This document shows positions 25,258 to 35,585 of a stretch of DNA of 64,000 nucleotides, piece by piece (within the stretch, counting starts at the first letter, position 1; each line of letters opens with the position of its first letter). The notes beneath the pieces were generated by a model. It saw only the letters and a list, made by a program, of their open reading frames with translations. It did not search any database and was not told the origin of the DNA. Both the position numbers and the translations under genes were made by a program. This DNA comes from Falsibacillus pallidus (GTDB lineage Bacteria > Bacillota > Bacilli > Bacillales > DSM-25281), in contig NZ_QQAY01000002.1 in assembly GCF_003350505.1 (NCBI RefSeq), positions 62,001 through 126,000 of the forward strand, in the 5' to 3' direction.

Positions 25258-26082
25258 ATGAAATTATATGTTTCAGTGGATATGGAAGGAATTACAGGAT
25301 TGGTCGACCATACCCATGTAGACTCGGGTAAACATAACTATGAGAGAAGCCGGGTGATCATGACAGAGGAAGCGAATCATGTCATTTCATCTGCTTTCGA
25401 GAGCGGCTGTAAGGAAGTGGTAGTCAACGACAGCCATTCGAAAATGAATAATTTATTGATTGAAAATCTTCATCCCGATACACAGTTGATAACAGGGGAT
25501 GTAAAACCGTTCTCTATGGTTCAGGGATTGGATGATACATACACGGGTGCTGCGTTTGTCGGGTATCATGCAAGAGCCGGGCAGCCGGGGGTCATGACAC
25601 ATTCCATGATCTATGGTGCGAGGAATATGTACATAAACGATACAGCTATCGGTGAACTTGGCTTCAATGCTTACGTTGCGGGATATTATGGCGTACCGGT
25701 GCTATTGGTCGCAGGGGATGATCAGGCTGCTGCAGAAGCGGAAGCATTGATTCCGAATGTCACGACAGCAATCGTTAAGGAAGCGATATCCAGATCTGCA
25801 GCAAAATCACTTACTCCCGCAAAAGCAGGAGAGCTTCTTCGCAGGAAGACAGAAGAGTCTTTAAAAAATAGGGAAAATGTGAAACCGCTTACCCCTCCGG
25901 AAAACCCGGTGCTTCGCATCGAATTTACAAACTTCGGTGAAGCGGAATGGGCGAATTTGATGCCTGGAACAGAAATCGAAGAAGGAACGACCATTGTCCG
26001 TTATCAGGCGAAAAATATTCTTGAAGCCTACCAAGCCATGCTTGTAATGACGGAATTAGCAATGAGAACCACCTTCTGTTAG
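25258..26082 (+). CDS. dppA: D-aminopeptidase DppA (M55)
   Basis: Zinc-dependent D-stereospecific aminopeptidase; cleaves D-amino-acid-containing peptides after import. 274 residues, family length. The metal ligands are visible in order: Asp8 and Glu10 (SVDMEG), His60 (VNDSHSK), His104 (GYHARAG) and Glu133 (IGELGFN); His115 lies in MTHSM. ATG 25258 follows AAAAGGGGG. First gene of dppABCDE-ykfABCD, 38 bases after the -10. Confidence 0.95.
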   Translation: MKLYVSVDMEGITGLVDHTHVDSGKHNYERSRVIMTEEANHVISSAFESGCKEVVVNDSHSKMNNLLIENLHPDTQLITGDVKPFSMVQGLDDTYTGAAFVGYHARAGQPGVMTHSMIYGARNMYINDTAIGELGFNAYVAGYYGVPVLLVAGDDQAAAEAEALIPNVTTAIVKEAISRSAAKSLTPAKAGELLRRKTEESLKNRENVKPLTPPENPVLRIEFTNFGEAEWANLMPGTEIEEGTTIVRYQAKNILEAYQAMLVMTELAMRTTFC

Positions 26083-26093
26083 GAAGTGTTCAG

Positions 26094-27023
26094 ATGATTA
26101 CATATTTATTAAAACGTTTCGCTGCAATGATAGTGACGCTGTGGCTCATCATTACAATGACTTTCTTCTTGATGCATACGATTCCGGGCTCGCCGTTCAA
26201 TGAAGAGCGCAATACAAGTGAGGCGGTCCAGAAGAATTTAATTTCCTTTTACCATCTTGACGACCCGCTGCCGCTTCAGTATGTGAACTATTTGAAGTCG
26301 GTTGCGATGCTTGATTTCGGACCATCCATCAAAAAAGGCGAATCTGTCAACACACTGATTGGAAGGGGATTCCCTGTCTCTTTTGAATTAGGGATGGATA
26401 CTCTCATTGTCGCGATTATTTCCGGCATCATTCTTGGCGTAATTGCCGCTTTGAGGCATAACGGCATCATCGACTATTTGGCCATGACGATTGCTGTTCT
26501 GGGGATATCGATACCGAACTTTGTCATGGCAACGCTGTTGATTCAGGAAGTAGCAGTGAACTGGGGAATCCTGCCTGTTGCAACCTGGACGAGCTGGAGG
26601 CATATGATTCTCCCGATCCTTGCCCTGGCAACAGGTCCAATGGCTATCATAGCCCGTTTGACACGCTCAAGCATGCTTGAAGTCCTGACCCAGGATTATA
26701 TCAAAACAGCCAAAGCTAAGGGATTGTCCCCGGTAAAGATTGTCATCAAGCACGCATTGAGGAATGCAATGCTTCCGATTGTTACGATACTAGGCTCCAT
26801 GACTGCAGGGATCCTTACAGGAACATTTGTCATCGAAAAGATATTCGCAATTCCTGGGATGGGGAAATACTTCGTTGACAGCATCGGTACGAGGGATTAT
26901 CCCGTCATTATGGGAACGACCGTTTTTTACAGTGCGATTCTGATCTTTATGCTCTTTTTAGTCGACATGGCTTACGGAGTGCTTGATCCGAGAATCAAAC
27001 TGTCAAGCAAGGAGGGAAGATAA
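26094..27023 (+). CDS. dppB: Dipeptide ABC transporter permease DppB
   Basis: 309 residues, six transmembrane segments, starting MITYLLKRFAAMIVTLWLIITMTFFLMHTIPGSPF, typical of the DppB/OppB family. The EAA loop is LTQDYIKTAKAKGLSPVKIVIKHALRNAMLPI (about residues 199-230). Forms the pore with DppC. The stop overlaps the dppC start by one base (TAATG). Confidence 0.95.
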   Translation: MITYLLKRFAAMIVTLWLIITMTFFLMHTIPGSPFNEERNTSEAVQKNLISFYHLDDPLPLQYVNYLKSVAMLDFGPSIKKGESVNTLIGRGFPVSFELGMDTLIVAIISGIILGVIAALRHNGIIDYLAMTIAVLGISIPNFVMATLLIQEVAVNWGILPVATWTSWRHMILPILALATGPMAIIARLTRSSMLEVLTQDYIKTAKAKGLSPVKIVIKHALRNAMLPIVTILGSMTAGILTGTFVIEKIFAIPGMGKYFVDSIGTRDYPVIMGTTVFYSAILIFMLFLVDMAYGVLDPRIKLSSKEGR

Positions 27024-27976
27024 TGGAGCTTCGAAAACAACATGAACCGAATATTGCGCCGAACATTCCTGACGAATGGTTCACGCCGAAACAAAAAGAC
27101 TCTGATGAAGCAGAAGCTGTTGTCCGACCGAGCCTCTCTTACTGGCAGGATGCATGGAGAAGATTGATCAAAAATAAATTGGCGATGTTTGGGCTTATCT
27201 GTTTGGCGGTTTTAGCTGTCATGGCGGTTATTGGACCATGGATTTCCCCACATTCCGTTACGAAGCAAAATTTTATGGAGCAAAACCTTGGACCGTCCGG
27301 TGATCACTGGTTTGGTACAGATGATTTAGGACGCGACGTGTTCGCCCGTACCTGGTATGGCGCACGTATCTCCTTATTTGTCGGCCTTGTGGCTGCACTC
27401 ATCGACTTTTTAGTAGGTGTCGTCTATGGAGGTATTTCCGGCTATAAGGGTGGTCGAACAGACAACTTGATGATGCGGTTTGTCGAAATCCTGTATGGGC
27501 TGCCATACTTGCTGGTCGTCATTTTGATCAGCGTTGTCATGGGGCCAAGCCTATCCACGATCATTCTCGCTTTATCCATTACCGGATGGGTTGGAATGGC
27601 TAGGATAGTTCGCGGACAGGTACTTCAAATTAAAAACTATGAATTCGTTCTTGCATCGAAAACGTTTGGGACGAAAACAAAGAGAATCATCAGAAAAAAT
27701 CTGCTTCCAAATACAATGGGGCCGATTATTGTTCAAATGACGCTGACTGTACCATCGGCCATTTTTGCTGAAGCATTCCTAAGCTTTTTAGGAATTGGGA
27801 TTCAGCCGCCATACGCAAGCTGGGGCTCGATGGCCAACGACGGTTTATCCGCGATTTTAACCGGCCAATGGTGGAGATTGTTCTTCCCGGCATTTTTCAT
27901 CTCGTTGACAATGTTTTCTTTCAACGTACTTGGGGATGGGCTGCAGGATGCGCTTGATCCAAAGTTAAGGAGGTAG
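27023..27976 (+). CDS. dppC: Dipeptide ABC transporter permease DppC
   Basis: 317 residues. A cytoplasmic N-terminal stretch of about 45 residues precedes the first helix. Family motif GTDDLGRDVFARTWYGARISLFVG (about residues 93-116) and an EAA loop near LASKTFGTKTKRIIRKNLLPNTMGPI. The end FNVLGDGLQDALDPKLRR is diagnostic. Partner of DppB; dppD follows after five bases. Confidence 0.95.
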   Translation: MELRKQHEPNIAPNIPDEWFTPKQKDSDEAEAVVRPSLSYWQDAWRRLIKNKLAMFGLICLAVLAVMAVIGPWISPHSVTKQNFMEQNLGPSGDHWFGTDDLGRDVFARTWYGARISLFVGLVAALIDFLVGVVYGGISGYKGGRTDNLMMRFVEILYGLPYLLVVILISVVMGPSLSTIILALSITGWVGMARIVRGQVLQIKNYEFVLASKTFGTKTKRIIRKNLLPNTMGPIIVQMTLTVPSAIFAEAFLSFLGIGIQPPYASWGSMANDGLSAILTGQWWRLFFPAFFISLTMFSFNVLGDGLQDALDPKLRR

Positions 27977-27981
27977 CGAGC

Positions 27982-28980
27982 ATGGAAAATATACTGGAAG
28001 TCAATAACCTCCATGTCACTTTTAAAACGTATGGAGGGGAAGTCAAAGCCGTTCGGGGTGTCACTTTTGACTTGAAAAAAGGGGAGACCCTGGCCATTGT
28101 GGGTGAGTCAGGCTGCGGGAAAAGTGTCACATCCCAAAGCATCATGAGGCTCATCCCGAATCCTCCGGGAAGAATTGCAGAAGGTTCCATCCTTTATAAA
28201 GAAAAGGATTTGACTAAAATACAGGAATCCGAAATGAGGAAAATCAGGGGGAAGGATATCTCTATGATTTTCCAGGATCCGATGACAGCGTTGAATCCAA
28301 CACTGACAGTCGGGGATCAAATCATGGAAGGAATCATTCAGCATGAGAAGATTTCAAGAGCTGAAGCAAAGAAAAAAGCGCTTGAGATGCTGAAGCTTGT
28401 GGGCATACCAAGTGCTGAAGCACGACTGAAGCAGTATCCGCATCAATTCAGCGGTGGGATGCGCCAGAGAATCGTCATCGCGATGGCACTTGTCTGCGAT
28501 CCGGAAATCCTGATTGCCGATGAACCGACAACGGCCCTGGATGTAACGATTCAGGCTCAGATTCTTGATCTATTTAAAGAGATTCAAGAAAAAACCGGTG
28601 TATCAATCATCCTCATTACGCATGACCTCGGTGTAGTAGCGCAAGTCGCTGACCGAATCGCGGTCATGTATGCAGGAAAAATCGTCGAGGCTGGAACAAG
28701 AAGAGAAATCTTCTACAAGCCTCAGCATCCATACACAAAAGGTTTGTTGAATTCTGTGCCCCGCCTTGATCTGGATGGAGGAGACCTTATTCCGATTCCT
28801 GGATCACCTCCTGATTTATTTGCTCCGCCTGAAGGGTGTGCCTTCGCTGCACGGTGTCCTTATGCCATGGAAGTGTGCGACAGGGCATATCCATTCAAGA
28901 CCAGCTTGTCCAGCGAGCATGAGGTAGATTGCTGGCTTCAGGATGAGAGGGCGCAAAAATTATTGGCAGCTATGAAATAG
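27982..28980 (+). CDS. dppD: Dipeptide ABC transporter ATP-binding protein DppD
   Basis: 332 residues. Walker [14 protein letters not shown] (about residues 38-50), ABC signature QFSGGMRQRIVIAMAL, Walker B ILIADEPTTALDV, His loop LITHDLG. The C-terminal oligopeptide-transporter extension has Cys residues (PEGCAFAARCPYAMEVCDRAYP), the pattern seen in iron-sulfur-binding DppD/OppD proteins. Its heterodimer partner is likely YkfD, encoded 4.8 kb downstream in the same operon. Confidence 0.95.
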   Translation: MENILEVNNLHVTFKTYGGEVKAVRGVTFDLKKGETLAIVGESGCGKSVTSQSIMRLIPNPPGRIAEGSILYKEKDLTKIQESEMRKIRGKDISMIFQDPMTALNPTLTVGDQIMEGIIQHEKISRAEAKKKALEMLKLVGIPSAEARLKQYPHQFSGGMRQRIVIAMALVCDPEILIADEPTTALDVTIQAQILDLFKEIQEKTGVSIILITHDLGVVAQVADRIAVMYAGKIVEAGTRREIFYKPQHPYTKGLLNSVPRLDLDGGDLIPIPGSPPDLFAPPEGCAFAARCPYAMEVCDRAYPFKTSLSSEHEVDCWLQDERAQKLLAAMK

Positions 28981-29018
28981 AAAAATAGATGCAAATTCAT
29001 TGAATGAGGGGGAAAAAC

Positions 29019-30641
29019 ATGAAGAAAAAGATTTTCGGGGTATTGTCGACAGCTGTATTGATGTTCGGCCTCGCAGCTTGTACCGCAAATGACGATGCAA
29101 ACAGCGAGCCGAAAGGCGACAAAGATTCCAAGACAGAGAAGGTATTGTACTTGAACAATGGCCAGGAGCCAACTTCTTTCGATCCGCCAATCGGATTCGA
29201 TTCAGTGTCATGGAGTGCATTAAATAACCTGATGGAAGGTTTGACCCGTCTAGGGAAGAACAACGATCCAGAAGCAGCGACTGCTGAAAAATGGGATGTA
29301 TCAGAAGATGGAAAGACATACACATTCCATATCCGCAAGGACGCAAAATGGTCTAACGGCGACGATGTCACTGCAGGTGATTTTGTATTCGCTTGGAAGA
29401 GATTATTAGACCCTAACACTGGTTCTCCAGCTTCATTCCTGGGCTACTTCATTGAAGGCGGAGAGGCATTCAATAACGGTGAAGGCTCTGCAGATGCAGT
29501 GGGTGTAAAAGCTTTGGATGACAAAACATTTGAAGTCAAGCTTACAAGCCCTCAAGCGTATTTCTTAAATGTCATTGCCAACCCTGCATTCTTCCCGATC
29601 GATGAAAAAGTGGCAAAAGACAATCCGAAATGGTTTGCAGAAGCAGACTCTTTCGTTGGAAATGGTCCATTCAAATTGACCAAATGGGATCATGACAGCC
29701 GCATCGTTATGGAGAAAAATGATAAGTATTGGGATGCCGATACAGTCAAGTTGGATAAAGTCGATTGGGCTATGATCGATGACACAAATACAGAATATCA
29801 AATGTTCAAAACAGGTAAATTGGATACGTCAGATGTACCTGCAGATTTGAGCGAACAATTGTTCAAAGATGGAAGCGTCAAGGTTGAAGACCAAGCGGGG
29901 CTTTATTTCTACCGCTTTAACGTCAACATGGAGCCTTTCAATAATGAAAAAGTCCGCAAAGCATTTGCAATGGCAATCGACCAGAAAAAAATTGTCGACT
30001 ATGTAACGAAAAATCAAGAAAAGCCAGCTTATGGATTTGTATCTTATGGATTTAACGATGCAAATGGTAAAGACTTCCGTGAAACAAACGGCGATTTAGT
30101 CAAGACAGATGTAGATAAAGCAAAAGAATTGCTTGCTGAAGGAATGAAAGAAGAAGGATGGGATAAGCTTCCTGATGTCACTTTGACTTATAGCACAAGT
30201 GATTCCCATAAGAAAATCGCAGAAGCGCTTCAAGGAATGCTGAAAGAAAACCTTGGTGTGGATATCAAACTTCAAAACGTTGAATCCAGTGTGTTTGCTT
30301 CTGATCAAAAAGCATTGAAATATCAATTCTCTAGAAGTTCTTTCCTAGCTGACTACGGTGATCCGGTCAACTTCTTAGAAAGCTTTATCACTGGTTCTTC
30401 CATGAACCGTACAGGATGGTCAAATCCTGAATTCGATTCATTGATCAAAGCAGCTAAAAATGAAAAAGATGAAAACAAACGCTTCGAAGATCTATATCAA
30501 GCTGAAAAAGTCCTTTTCGAAGGCATGCCGATTGTACCGCTTTACTTCTATAACCAAGTGTACCTTCAAAACGATAAAGTCTCCGGAATTGTACGCCATC
30601 CGGTTGGATACATCGAATTGAAATGGGCTGACAAGAAGTAA
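29019..30641 (+). CDS. dppE: Dipeptide-binding lipoprotein DppE
   Basis: 540 residues. The signal peptide ends in the lipobox GLAAC (Cys near residue 21). Family-5 extracellular solute-binding protein: EPTSFDPPIGFDSVSWSALNNLMEGLTR near the N-terminus, then KDAKWSNGDDVTAGDFVFAWKRLLDP and KVRKAFAMAIDQKKIVDYV. Captures peptides outside the cell for DppBCD. ATG 29019 with GAGGGGG is chosen over ATG 29004. Confidence 0.95.
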   Translation: MKKKIFGVLSTAVLMFGLAACTANDDANSEPKGDKDSKTEKVLYLNNGQEPTSFDPPIGFDSVSWSALNNLMEGLTRLGKNNDPEAATAEKWDVSEDGKTYTFHIRKDAKWSNGDDVTAGDFVFAWKRLLDPNTGSPASFLGYFIEGGEAFNNGEGSADAVGVKALDDKTFEVKLTSPQAYFLNVIANPAFFPIDEKVAKDNPKWFAEADSFVGNGPFKLTKWDHDSRIVMEKNDKYWDADTVKLDKVDWAMIDDTNTEYQMFKTGKLDTSDVPADLSEQLFKDGSVKVEDQAGLYFYRFNVNMEPFNNEKVRKAFAMAIDQKKIVDYVTKNQEKPAYGFVSYGFNDANGKDFRETNGDLVKTDVDKAKELLAEGMKEEGWDKLPDVTLTYSTSDSHKKIAEALQGMLKENLGVDIKLQNVESSVFASDQKALKYQFSRSSFLADYGDPVNFLESFITGSSMNRTGWSNPEFDSLIKAAKNEKDENKRFEDLYQAEKVLFEGMPIVPLYFYNQVYLQNDKVSGIVRHPVGYIELKWADKK

Positions 30642-30670
30642 TTTTCAGCGCGAATCATAGACTTAGCCAG

Positions 30671-30708
30671 CCAAGGGGTGTTCTGATGAACATCCCTTGG
30701 ATTTATTA
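30671..30708 (+). terminator. Hairpin between dppE and ykfA
   Basis: CCAAGGGGTGTTC and GAACATCCCTTGG (30671-30700) form a long stem with a four-base loop and one bulge, followed by ATTTATT. The T tract is poor, so it probably acts as an mRNA-stabilising hairpin or partial terminator favouring dppE over the ykf genes. Confidence 0.65.
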
Positions 30709-30773
30709 AACATATACATATAAGATGCATCACCACGTTAATGAAAGTCCTTAATTCGAAAGGAGAATAAATG

Positions 30774-31694
30774 ATGAAACCTCAGCGCCTCAAAAAAGGA
30801 GATACCATCGGAGTCATTTCCCCTGCTTCTTCCCCTAATAAAGAAAACCTGACAAGAGCGATAGAAAAATTACAAGACATGTATGGTGTGAAAGTCAAAC
30901 TTGGAAAAAGTGCTTTAAATACATATGGCTACTTAGCTGGAAGTGATTTTGAGAGGTTGGAAGATTTGCATGACATGTTTGAGGATGCCGAAGTAAAAGG
31001 CATTATTTGTGCATGCGGCGGATATGGGACGGGCCGCATTGCCTCCATGTTGAATTATGAATTGATCAAACAGCATCCAAAAGTTTTCTGGGGATATTCA
31101 GATATTACATTCCTTCATACCTCCATTCGGCAGATGACCGGACTTACCACTTTCCACGGCCCGATGCTCGGATCTGATTTAGGAGAAGAAGATGTTCATG
31201 AAGATTCGTGGAAATCTCTTCAGCAGTTATTTGAGCCCTCAAGATTCACCTATACTGAAGAACTCTCTCCATTGGAAACATTGCATGCAGGAAAAGGGGA
31301 AGGGATTTTGACAGGCGGAAACCTATGCCTGATGGTGAGTACGCTTGGCACCGCATTTGAAATCAATACGAAAGATAAAATCATATTGATTGAAGATATA
31401 CATGAAGAGCCGCGTTCTGTCGACAGAATGCTTAATCAGCTCTATATGACTGGGAAATTGCAGGAAGCTTCAGGACTTGTCTTTGGAGATTTCAAGGACT
31501 GCGGACCCGGGGAGAGGAAGCTGTCACTGGAATTGGATGAAGTGCTTGACCATTATGCCGGGAAGGCGAAAGTGCCGGCAGTGAAAGGATTCCAAATCGG
31601 GCATTGCAATCCGCACTATGCCGTTCCCTTAGGAGTGAAAGCCACTCTTGACGCATCCAATAAAATACTTGCCGTAGACAGCGGCATCGAATAA
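30774..31694 (+). CDS. ykfA: LD-carboxypeptidase YkfA (S66)
   Basis: 306 residues. Serine peptidase that removes the terminal D-residue of murein peptides. PQRLKKGDTIGVISPASSP at the start is the S66 signature; the nucleophile Ser lies in FWGYSDITFLH (about residue 104). Glu and His of the catalytic triad are in the second domain, near LIEDIHEEPRSVDRML and QIGHCNPHYAVPLG. ATG 30774 gives AGGAG an eight-base spacer; ATG 30771 is also possible. Follows dppE by about 130 bases. Confidence 0.92.
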   Translation: MKPQRLKKGDTIGVISPASSPNKENLTRAIEKLQDMYGVKVKLGKSALNTYGYLAGSDFERLEDLHDMFEDAEVKGIICACGGYGTGRIASMLNYELIKQHPKVFWGYSDITFLHTSIRQMTGLTTFHGPMLGSDLGEEDVHEDSWKSLQQLFEPSRFTYTEELSPLETLHAGKGEGILTGGNLCLMVSTLGTAFEINTKDKIILIEDIHEEPRSVDRMLNQLYMTGKLQEASGLVFGDFKDCGPGERKLSLELDEVLDHYAGKAKVPAVKGFQIGHCNPHYAVPLGVKATLDASNKILAVDSGIE

Positions 31695-31704
31695 AGGATG
31701 ATGA

Positions 31705-32817
31705 ATGATGATTATTGAAAATATCGAAACCTACCGCGCAGCAGTCCCATTGACGAAGCCGTTTAAAACCGCATTGCGGACAGTCCACACGGCGGAAGCC
31801 GTCGTAGTGAAAATGGAGTGCAGCGGTGGCGTTGTGGGATGGGGAGAAGCTCCACCGACCGTTGTCATTACAGGCGACAGTCTCTCAAGCATCGAGGCGG
31901 CCGTCAATACAGTAATCAAACCGTTTTTACTGAATAAGAACTTACTGAACTATGAAACTCTCTTTCAAGGTATTCATACGATTCTTGTAGGGAATTCAAG
32001 TGCTAAAGCAGCGGTGGATATGGCGATGTATGACTGTATTGCCCAGTATTGCAAAGTCCCACTGTATCAATTCCTTGGCGGGGCAAAGGATGCTTTGGAA
32101 ACGGACTTCACGGTCAGCGTCAATGACCCGGAAGAGATGGGAGAAGACGCAGCGGGCTATGTGGAAAATGACTTTAATATCTTGAAAGTCAAAGTCGGCA
32201 AAGACGATGCTGCTGTGGATATTGATAGAATTGTAGAAATACGGAACAGAGTAGGAAAAGAGGTCAAAATCCGCCTGGATGCCAATCAGGGATGGACGCC
32301 AAAAGAAGCCATCCGAACAATCCGTAAAATGGAGGACATGGGCCTGGACATCGAATTAGTCGAACAGCCTGTTAAAGCGGATGATATTGAAGGGTTGAAG
32401 CAGGTGACAGATCAGGTGGAAACCTTGATCATGGCAGATGAAAGTGTCTTCTCTCCTAAGCAGGCTTTCGAAGTGTTGAAAACACGCAGCGCTGATTTGA
32501 TTAATATCAAGCTAATGAAAGCAGGGGGAATCTACCGTGCCCAGACCATCAATGCCATGGCTGAAGTTTGCGGAGTGGAGTGCATGGTCGGAAGCATGAT
32601 TGAGACAAGGCTTGGGATCACAGCAGCTGCTCATTTTGCAGCGAGCAAGAAAAATATCACCAGATTTGATTTTGATGCTCCATTGATGCTGGCGAAGGAT
32701 ATTGTGGAAGGCGGAATACGCTACAACGGACGCCATATTACTTTTCCGACATCAACAGGATTGGGAATCTCACATGTACATATTGAAGGAGGGGCTACTA
32801 TTGGAAATCCAGTATAA
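31705..32817 (+). CDS. ykfB: L-Ala-D/L-Glu epimerase YkfB
   Basis: 370 residues, enolase superfamily (muconate-lactonizing subgroup). Catalytic Lys in ILKVKVGKDD, metal ligands in IRLDANQGWTP, DIELVEQPVKADD and IMADESVFSP, and a second Lys in LINIKLMKAGGI. Converts L-Ala-D-Glu released from peptidoglycan peptides to L-Ala-L-Glu. Start ATG 31705 (or 31708) follows AAAGGATG. The stop lies inside the ykfC start region (17-base overlap). Confidence 0.93.
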   Translation: MMIIENIETYRAAVPLTKPFKTALRTVHTAEAVVVKMECSGGVVGWGEAPPTVVITGDSLSSIEAAVNTVIKPFLLNKNLLNYETLFQGIHTILVGNSSAKAAVDMAMYDCIAQYCKVPLYQFLGGAKDALETDFTVSVNDPEEMGEDAAGYVENDFNILKVKVGKDDAAVDIDRIVEIRNRVGKEVKIRLDANQGWTPKEAIRTIRKMEDMGLDIELVEQPVKADDIEGLKQVTDQVETLIMADESVFSPKQAFEVLKTRSADLINIKLMKAGGIYRAQTINAMAEVCGVECMVGSMIETRLGITAAAHFAASKKNITRFDFDAPLMLAKDIVEGGIRYNGRHITFPTSTGLGISHVHIEGGATIGNPV

Positions 32818-33736
32818 ATGGCTGACTAGCGTGTCAGCGGCGACGGTTTGGACAAAACAAGATTCCAGCAGGGAAATGGATCAGGGAGCGATCACGAATC
32901 CAGTGCAGTTGGATGAGTGGATTGGATCCATGACGTATGATTCTCTCCTTGACCTTTGCGAAGGGAACCGCGTGCAGACGCAGCTGTTATTTGGCGAGGA
33001 AGTACTTGTCTTGGATGAAAAAGACGGCTGGGCTCAAGTGATCGCAGTCGATCAGCCATCATCAAAAGACGAACGCGGCTATCCGGGATGGGTCCCGTTG
33101 GCTCAGTTGGAAAAAGTGGTCGACTGGGATGTGCAGGACTGTTCATGGGCTGTCGTTTTTTCGAAAAAAGCGGATCTTCTTAATGAAGAAGGAGAAGTGG
33201 AGCTGACGCTAAGCTTTCAAACCCGCCTGCCTGTCCTTGAAGAGGAAAATGGAAAAGTGAAAGTGAAAACACCGATTGGAGCGGGCTACCTTGATACAAA
33301 AGACGTTGCAATCTATCCTTCCATTAAGGCAATCCCGATTGAAGACGGAGAAGCAATTGTAAAATATGGAGAACAGTTCTTGGATCTTCCTTATTTGTGG
33401 GGTGGTATGAGCAGCTATGGATACGACTGTTCAGGATTCAGCTACAATATGTGCAAAGCGAACGGAGTCATCATTCCCCGCGATGCCCATGATCAAGCTG
33501 CTTCAGGGGAAAAAGTAGAACTCGAAGATATTCAGCGTGGAGATTTGCTTTTCTTTGCCTATGAAGAAGGGAAAGGGAGCCTCCATCATGTCGGGATCTA
33601 CTATGGAGACGGGAAGCTCCTCCATTCGCCAAAGACAGGAAGAACGATTGAAATCCTCGATATGAAGGGGACAATCTATGAAAAAGAGCTTTGCGCAGCA
33701 AGCCGCTACTGGAAGGGAACAGGTGACGCATCATGA
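32801..33736 (+). CDS. ykfC: Gamma-D-glutamyl-L-diamino acid endopeptidase YkfC
   Basis: 311 residues from TTG 32801, which has AAGGAGGGG at eight bases; the longer frame from 32702 overlaps ykfB and has no site. Two SH3b-like domains (about residues 1-185) precede an NlpC/P60 domain: catalytic Cys in [13 protein letters not shown], His in [17 protein letters not shown]. The family cleaves murein peptides between D-Glu and the diamino acid. There is no signal peptide, so it acts on imported peptides in the cytoplasm. Confidence 0.92.
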   Translation: MEIQYKWLTSVSAATVWTKQDSSREMDQGAITNPVQLDEWIGSMTYDSLLDLCEGNRVQTQLLFGEEVLVLDEKDGWAQVIAVDQPSSKDERGYPGWVPLAQLEKVVDWDVQDCSWAVVFSKKADLLNEEGEVELTLSFQTRLPVLEEENGKVKVKTPIGAGYLDTKDVAIYPSIKAIPIEDGEAIVKYGEQFLDLPYLWGGMSSYGYDCSGFSYNMCKANGVIIPRDAHDQAASGEKVELEDIQRGDLLFFAYEEGKGSLHHVGIYYGDGKLLHSPKTGRTIEILDMKGTIYEKELCAASRYWKGTGDAS

Positions 33737-34743
33737 CCAATCAGACATTGCTCGAAGTAAAAGGGTTAAAGAAACATTTCAATCTGGGAAAAAAGCAAAA
33801 TCTAAAAGCGGTGGACGGCATTTCTTTTGAAATTTACCGCGGGGAAACGTTTGGGATCGTCGGTGAGTCCGGCTGCGGCAAATCCACTGCTGGACGGACC
33901 ATCATCGGACTCTATGATGCTACGGAAGGCGATGTGGTCTTTGACGGGAAAAACGTCCATGAAATGAATGAAAGAGAGCGCTTTGATTTCCATAAGCAGA
34001 TGCAGATGATTTTTCAGGACCCTTATGCATCCCTGAACCCCCGCTCCACGGTGTCTGAAATCATTTCGGAGCCAATGGAAGTCCATGGGATGTACAAAAA
34101 TAAGAGGGAAAGGCTCGAGAGGGTGTATCAGCTTTTAGAAGATGTGGGCCTGAACAGGGACCACGCGAACCGCTATCCCCATGAGTTCAGCGGTGGTCAG
34201 AGACAGCGGATTGGAATTGCGCGTGCATTGGCATTGAATCCTGAATTCATCATTGCAGACGAGCCGATTTCCGCATTGGATGTTTCTGTACAAGCGCAGG
34301 TCGTAAATCTCTTGAAACAGCTGCAGCGTGAAAAGGGCCTTACCTATTTATTCATTGCCCATGATCTTTCAATGGTCAAGCAAATCAGCGACCGTATCGC
34401 CGTTATGTACCTGGGGCATATTGTCGAGCTGACTGACAGCAAGATGCTGTATAATAATCCACTTCATCCATATACTCAGGCGCTTCTTTCAGCCATCCCG
34501 ATTCCTGATCCGGATGTGGAAGATAAACGGGAGCGTATCATCTTAAAAGGAGAGCTTCCAAGCCCGATCAATCCACCGAGCGGCTGTGTGTTCAGGACGC
34601 GCTGTGCACACGCCATGGATGCCTGTGCATCCGTTAAACCAGAGTGGCAGGAAATTGAACCGAATCATTTTGTCGCATGCCATCTCTACAATAAGAAGGT
34701 GACAGGTGATCATGACTTCTCTCAAGTCGCTGCAAGCAAATAA
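33733..34743 (+). CDS. ykfD: Peptide ABC transporter ATP-binding protein YkfD
   Basis: 336 residues. Walker [15 protein letters not shown] (about residues 45-58), signature [16 protein letters not shown], Walker [14 protein letters not shown] and His loop [12 protein letters not shown]-terminal oligopeptide extension with [13 protein letters not shown]. Overlaps ykfC by four bases. Probably pairs with DppD, since the dpp genes encode only one ATPase (inference). Confidence 0.93.
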   Translation: MTNQTLLEVKGLKKHFNLGKKQNLKAVDGISFEIYRGETFGIVGESGCGKSTAGRTIIGLYDATEGDVVFDGKNVHEMNERERFDFHKQMQMIFQDPYASLNPRSTVSEIISEPMEVHGMYKNKRERLERVYQLLEDVGLNRDHANRYPHEFSGGQRQRIGIARALALNPEFIIADEPISALDVSVQAQVVNLLKQLQREKGLTYLFIAHDLSMVKQISDRIAVMYLGHIVELTDSKMLYNNPLHPYTQALLSAIPIPDPDVEDKRERIILKGELPSPINPPSGCVFRTRCAHAMDACASVKPEWQEIEPNHFVACHLYNKKVTGDHDFSQVAASK

Positions 34744-35524
34744 TATGCTCAGGTTAAGAGATGAAATCACGCAGCTGGCTTCCGTATGCCCAGGCAGGAT
34801 CGGGTTGGCAATTGAAACGCATGAAGGAAAGATCCTTTTGAACGAAATGGACCGGTTTCCTTCAGCCAGTCTGATCAAGCTTCCCATTCTCATCGAATGC
34901 TTCAGACAAGTGGAAGCGGGAAAGATTTCTCTGGACGAGCCTGTCGATTTTTCGTCTTTGAAACGGGTCGGTGGAGCGGGCGTGCTGCCAGCCTTATCGG
35001 ATTCCGTTAAACTGACGGTTAAGGATTTTATGACATTGATGATCATTGTTTCTGATAATACCGCTACCAACTTCTTAATCGATCTGGCAGGTGAGAAAGA
35101 AATCAATGACTGCATCAAAACGCTTCAGCTGAAGGAAACCTCACTCGGCAGAAGGATGATGGACTTCGAAGCCATTAGAAATGGGAAGAACAATTATACC
35201 AGTCCTGAGGACATGCTCCTTGTTTTGAAAGAGATTGATAGAGGAAAGCTTTTAAATAAAAAAAGCAGGGAATTGATCCTCCAAATCATGAAACAGCAGC
35301 AATTTGTCGACAAGCTTCCTGCATTGATGGATACAGAGATTGTCACTGCTGCCAATAAAACAGGAGAGCTGGACGGAGTGGAGCATGACTGCGGCATCTT
35401 TACATATGGCGAGAAAACCGTTTATGCCTCTGTTTTAATCGATGGTCTATACGATAAAGAACTCGGCAGAAAAACAATCAGCAGGATCGGCAAAGCGATC
35501 TTTGACTATTTAATAAAAAAATGA
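34712..35524 (+). CDS. Class-A-beta-lactamase-like serine hydrolase
   Basis: 270 residues. Active-site motifs of penicillin-recognising enzymes: [10 protein letters not shown] (SxxK, about residues 49-52), SDNTA (SDN) and ANKTGELDG (KTG, about 213-215). No signal peptide is visible, so it is likely cytoplasmic and may act on D-amino-acid peptides, not on beta-lactam drugs (inference from the operon). It overlaps ykfD by 32 bases and begins at ATG 34712 behind AAGGTGA. A terminator follows. Confidence 0.85.
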   Translation: MTSLKSLQANNMLRLRDEITQLASVCPGRIGLAIETHEGKILLNEMDRFPSASLIKLPILIECFRQVEAGKISLDEPVDFSSLKRVGGAGVLPALSDSVKLTVKDFMTLMIIVSDNTATNFLIDLAGEKEINDCIKTLQLKETSLGRRMMDFEAIRNGKNNYTSPEDMLLVLKEIDRGKLLNKKSRELILQIMKQQQFVDKLPALMDTEIVTAANKTGELDGVEHDCGIFTYGEKTVYASVLIDGLYDKELGRKTISRIGKAIFDYLIKK

Positions 35525-35527
35525 GTG

Positions 35528-35563
35528 AAATCCTTCCCTGCTATGTGATGGGAAGGATTTTTC
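35528..35563 (+). terminator. Terminator at the end of the dpp-ykf operon
   Basis: AAATCCTTCCC (35528-35538) and GGGAAGGATTT (35550-35560) form an 11-bp stem followed by TTC. The next gene begins 23 bases later with no clear promoter, so some read-through is likely. Confidence 0.8.
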
Positions 35564-35585
35564 TACAATGGAAAGGGGAATGGAC

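Noticed and set aside
32702-32800. N-terminal extension of ykfC
   Set aside because: It lies inside ykfB in another frame and lacks a ribosome site; TTG 32801 is better placed.
34712-35524. Beta-lactam resistance gene
   Set aside because: Motifs fit, but there is no export signal and the operon context points to peptide metabolism.
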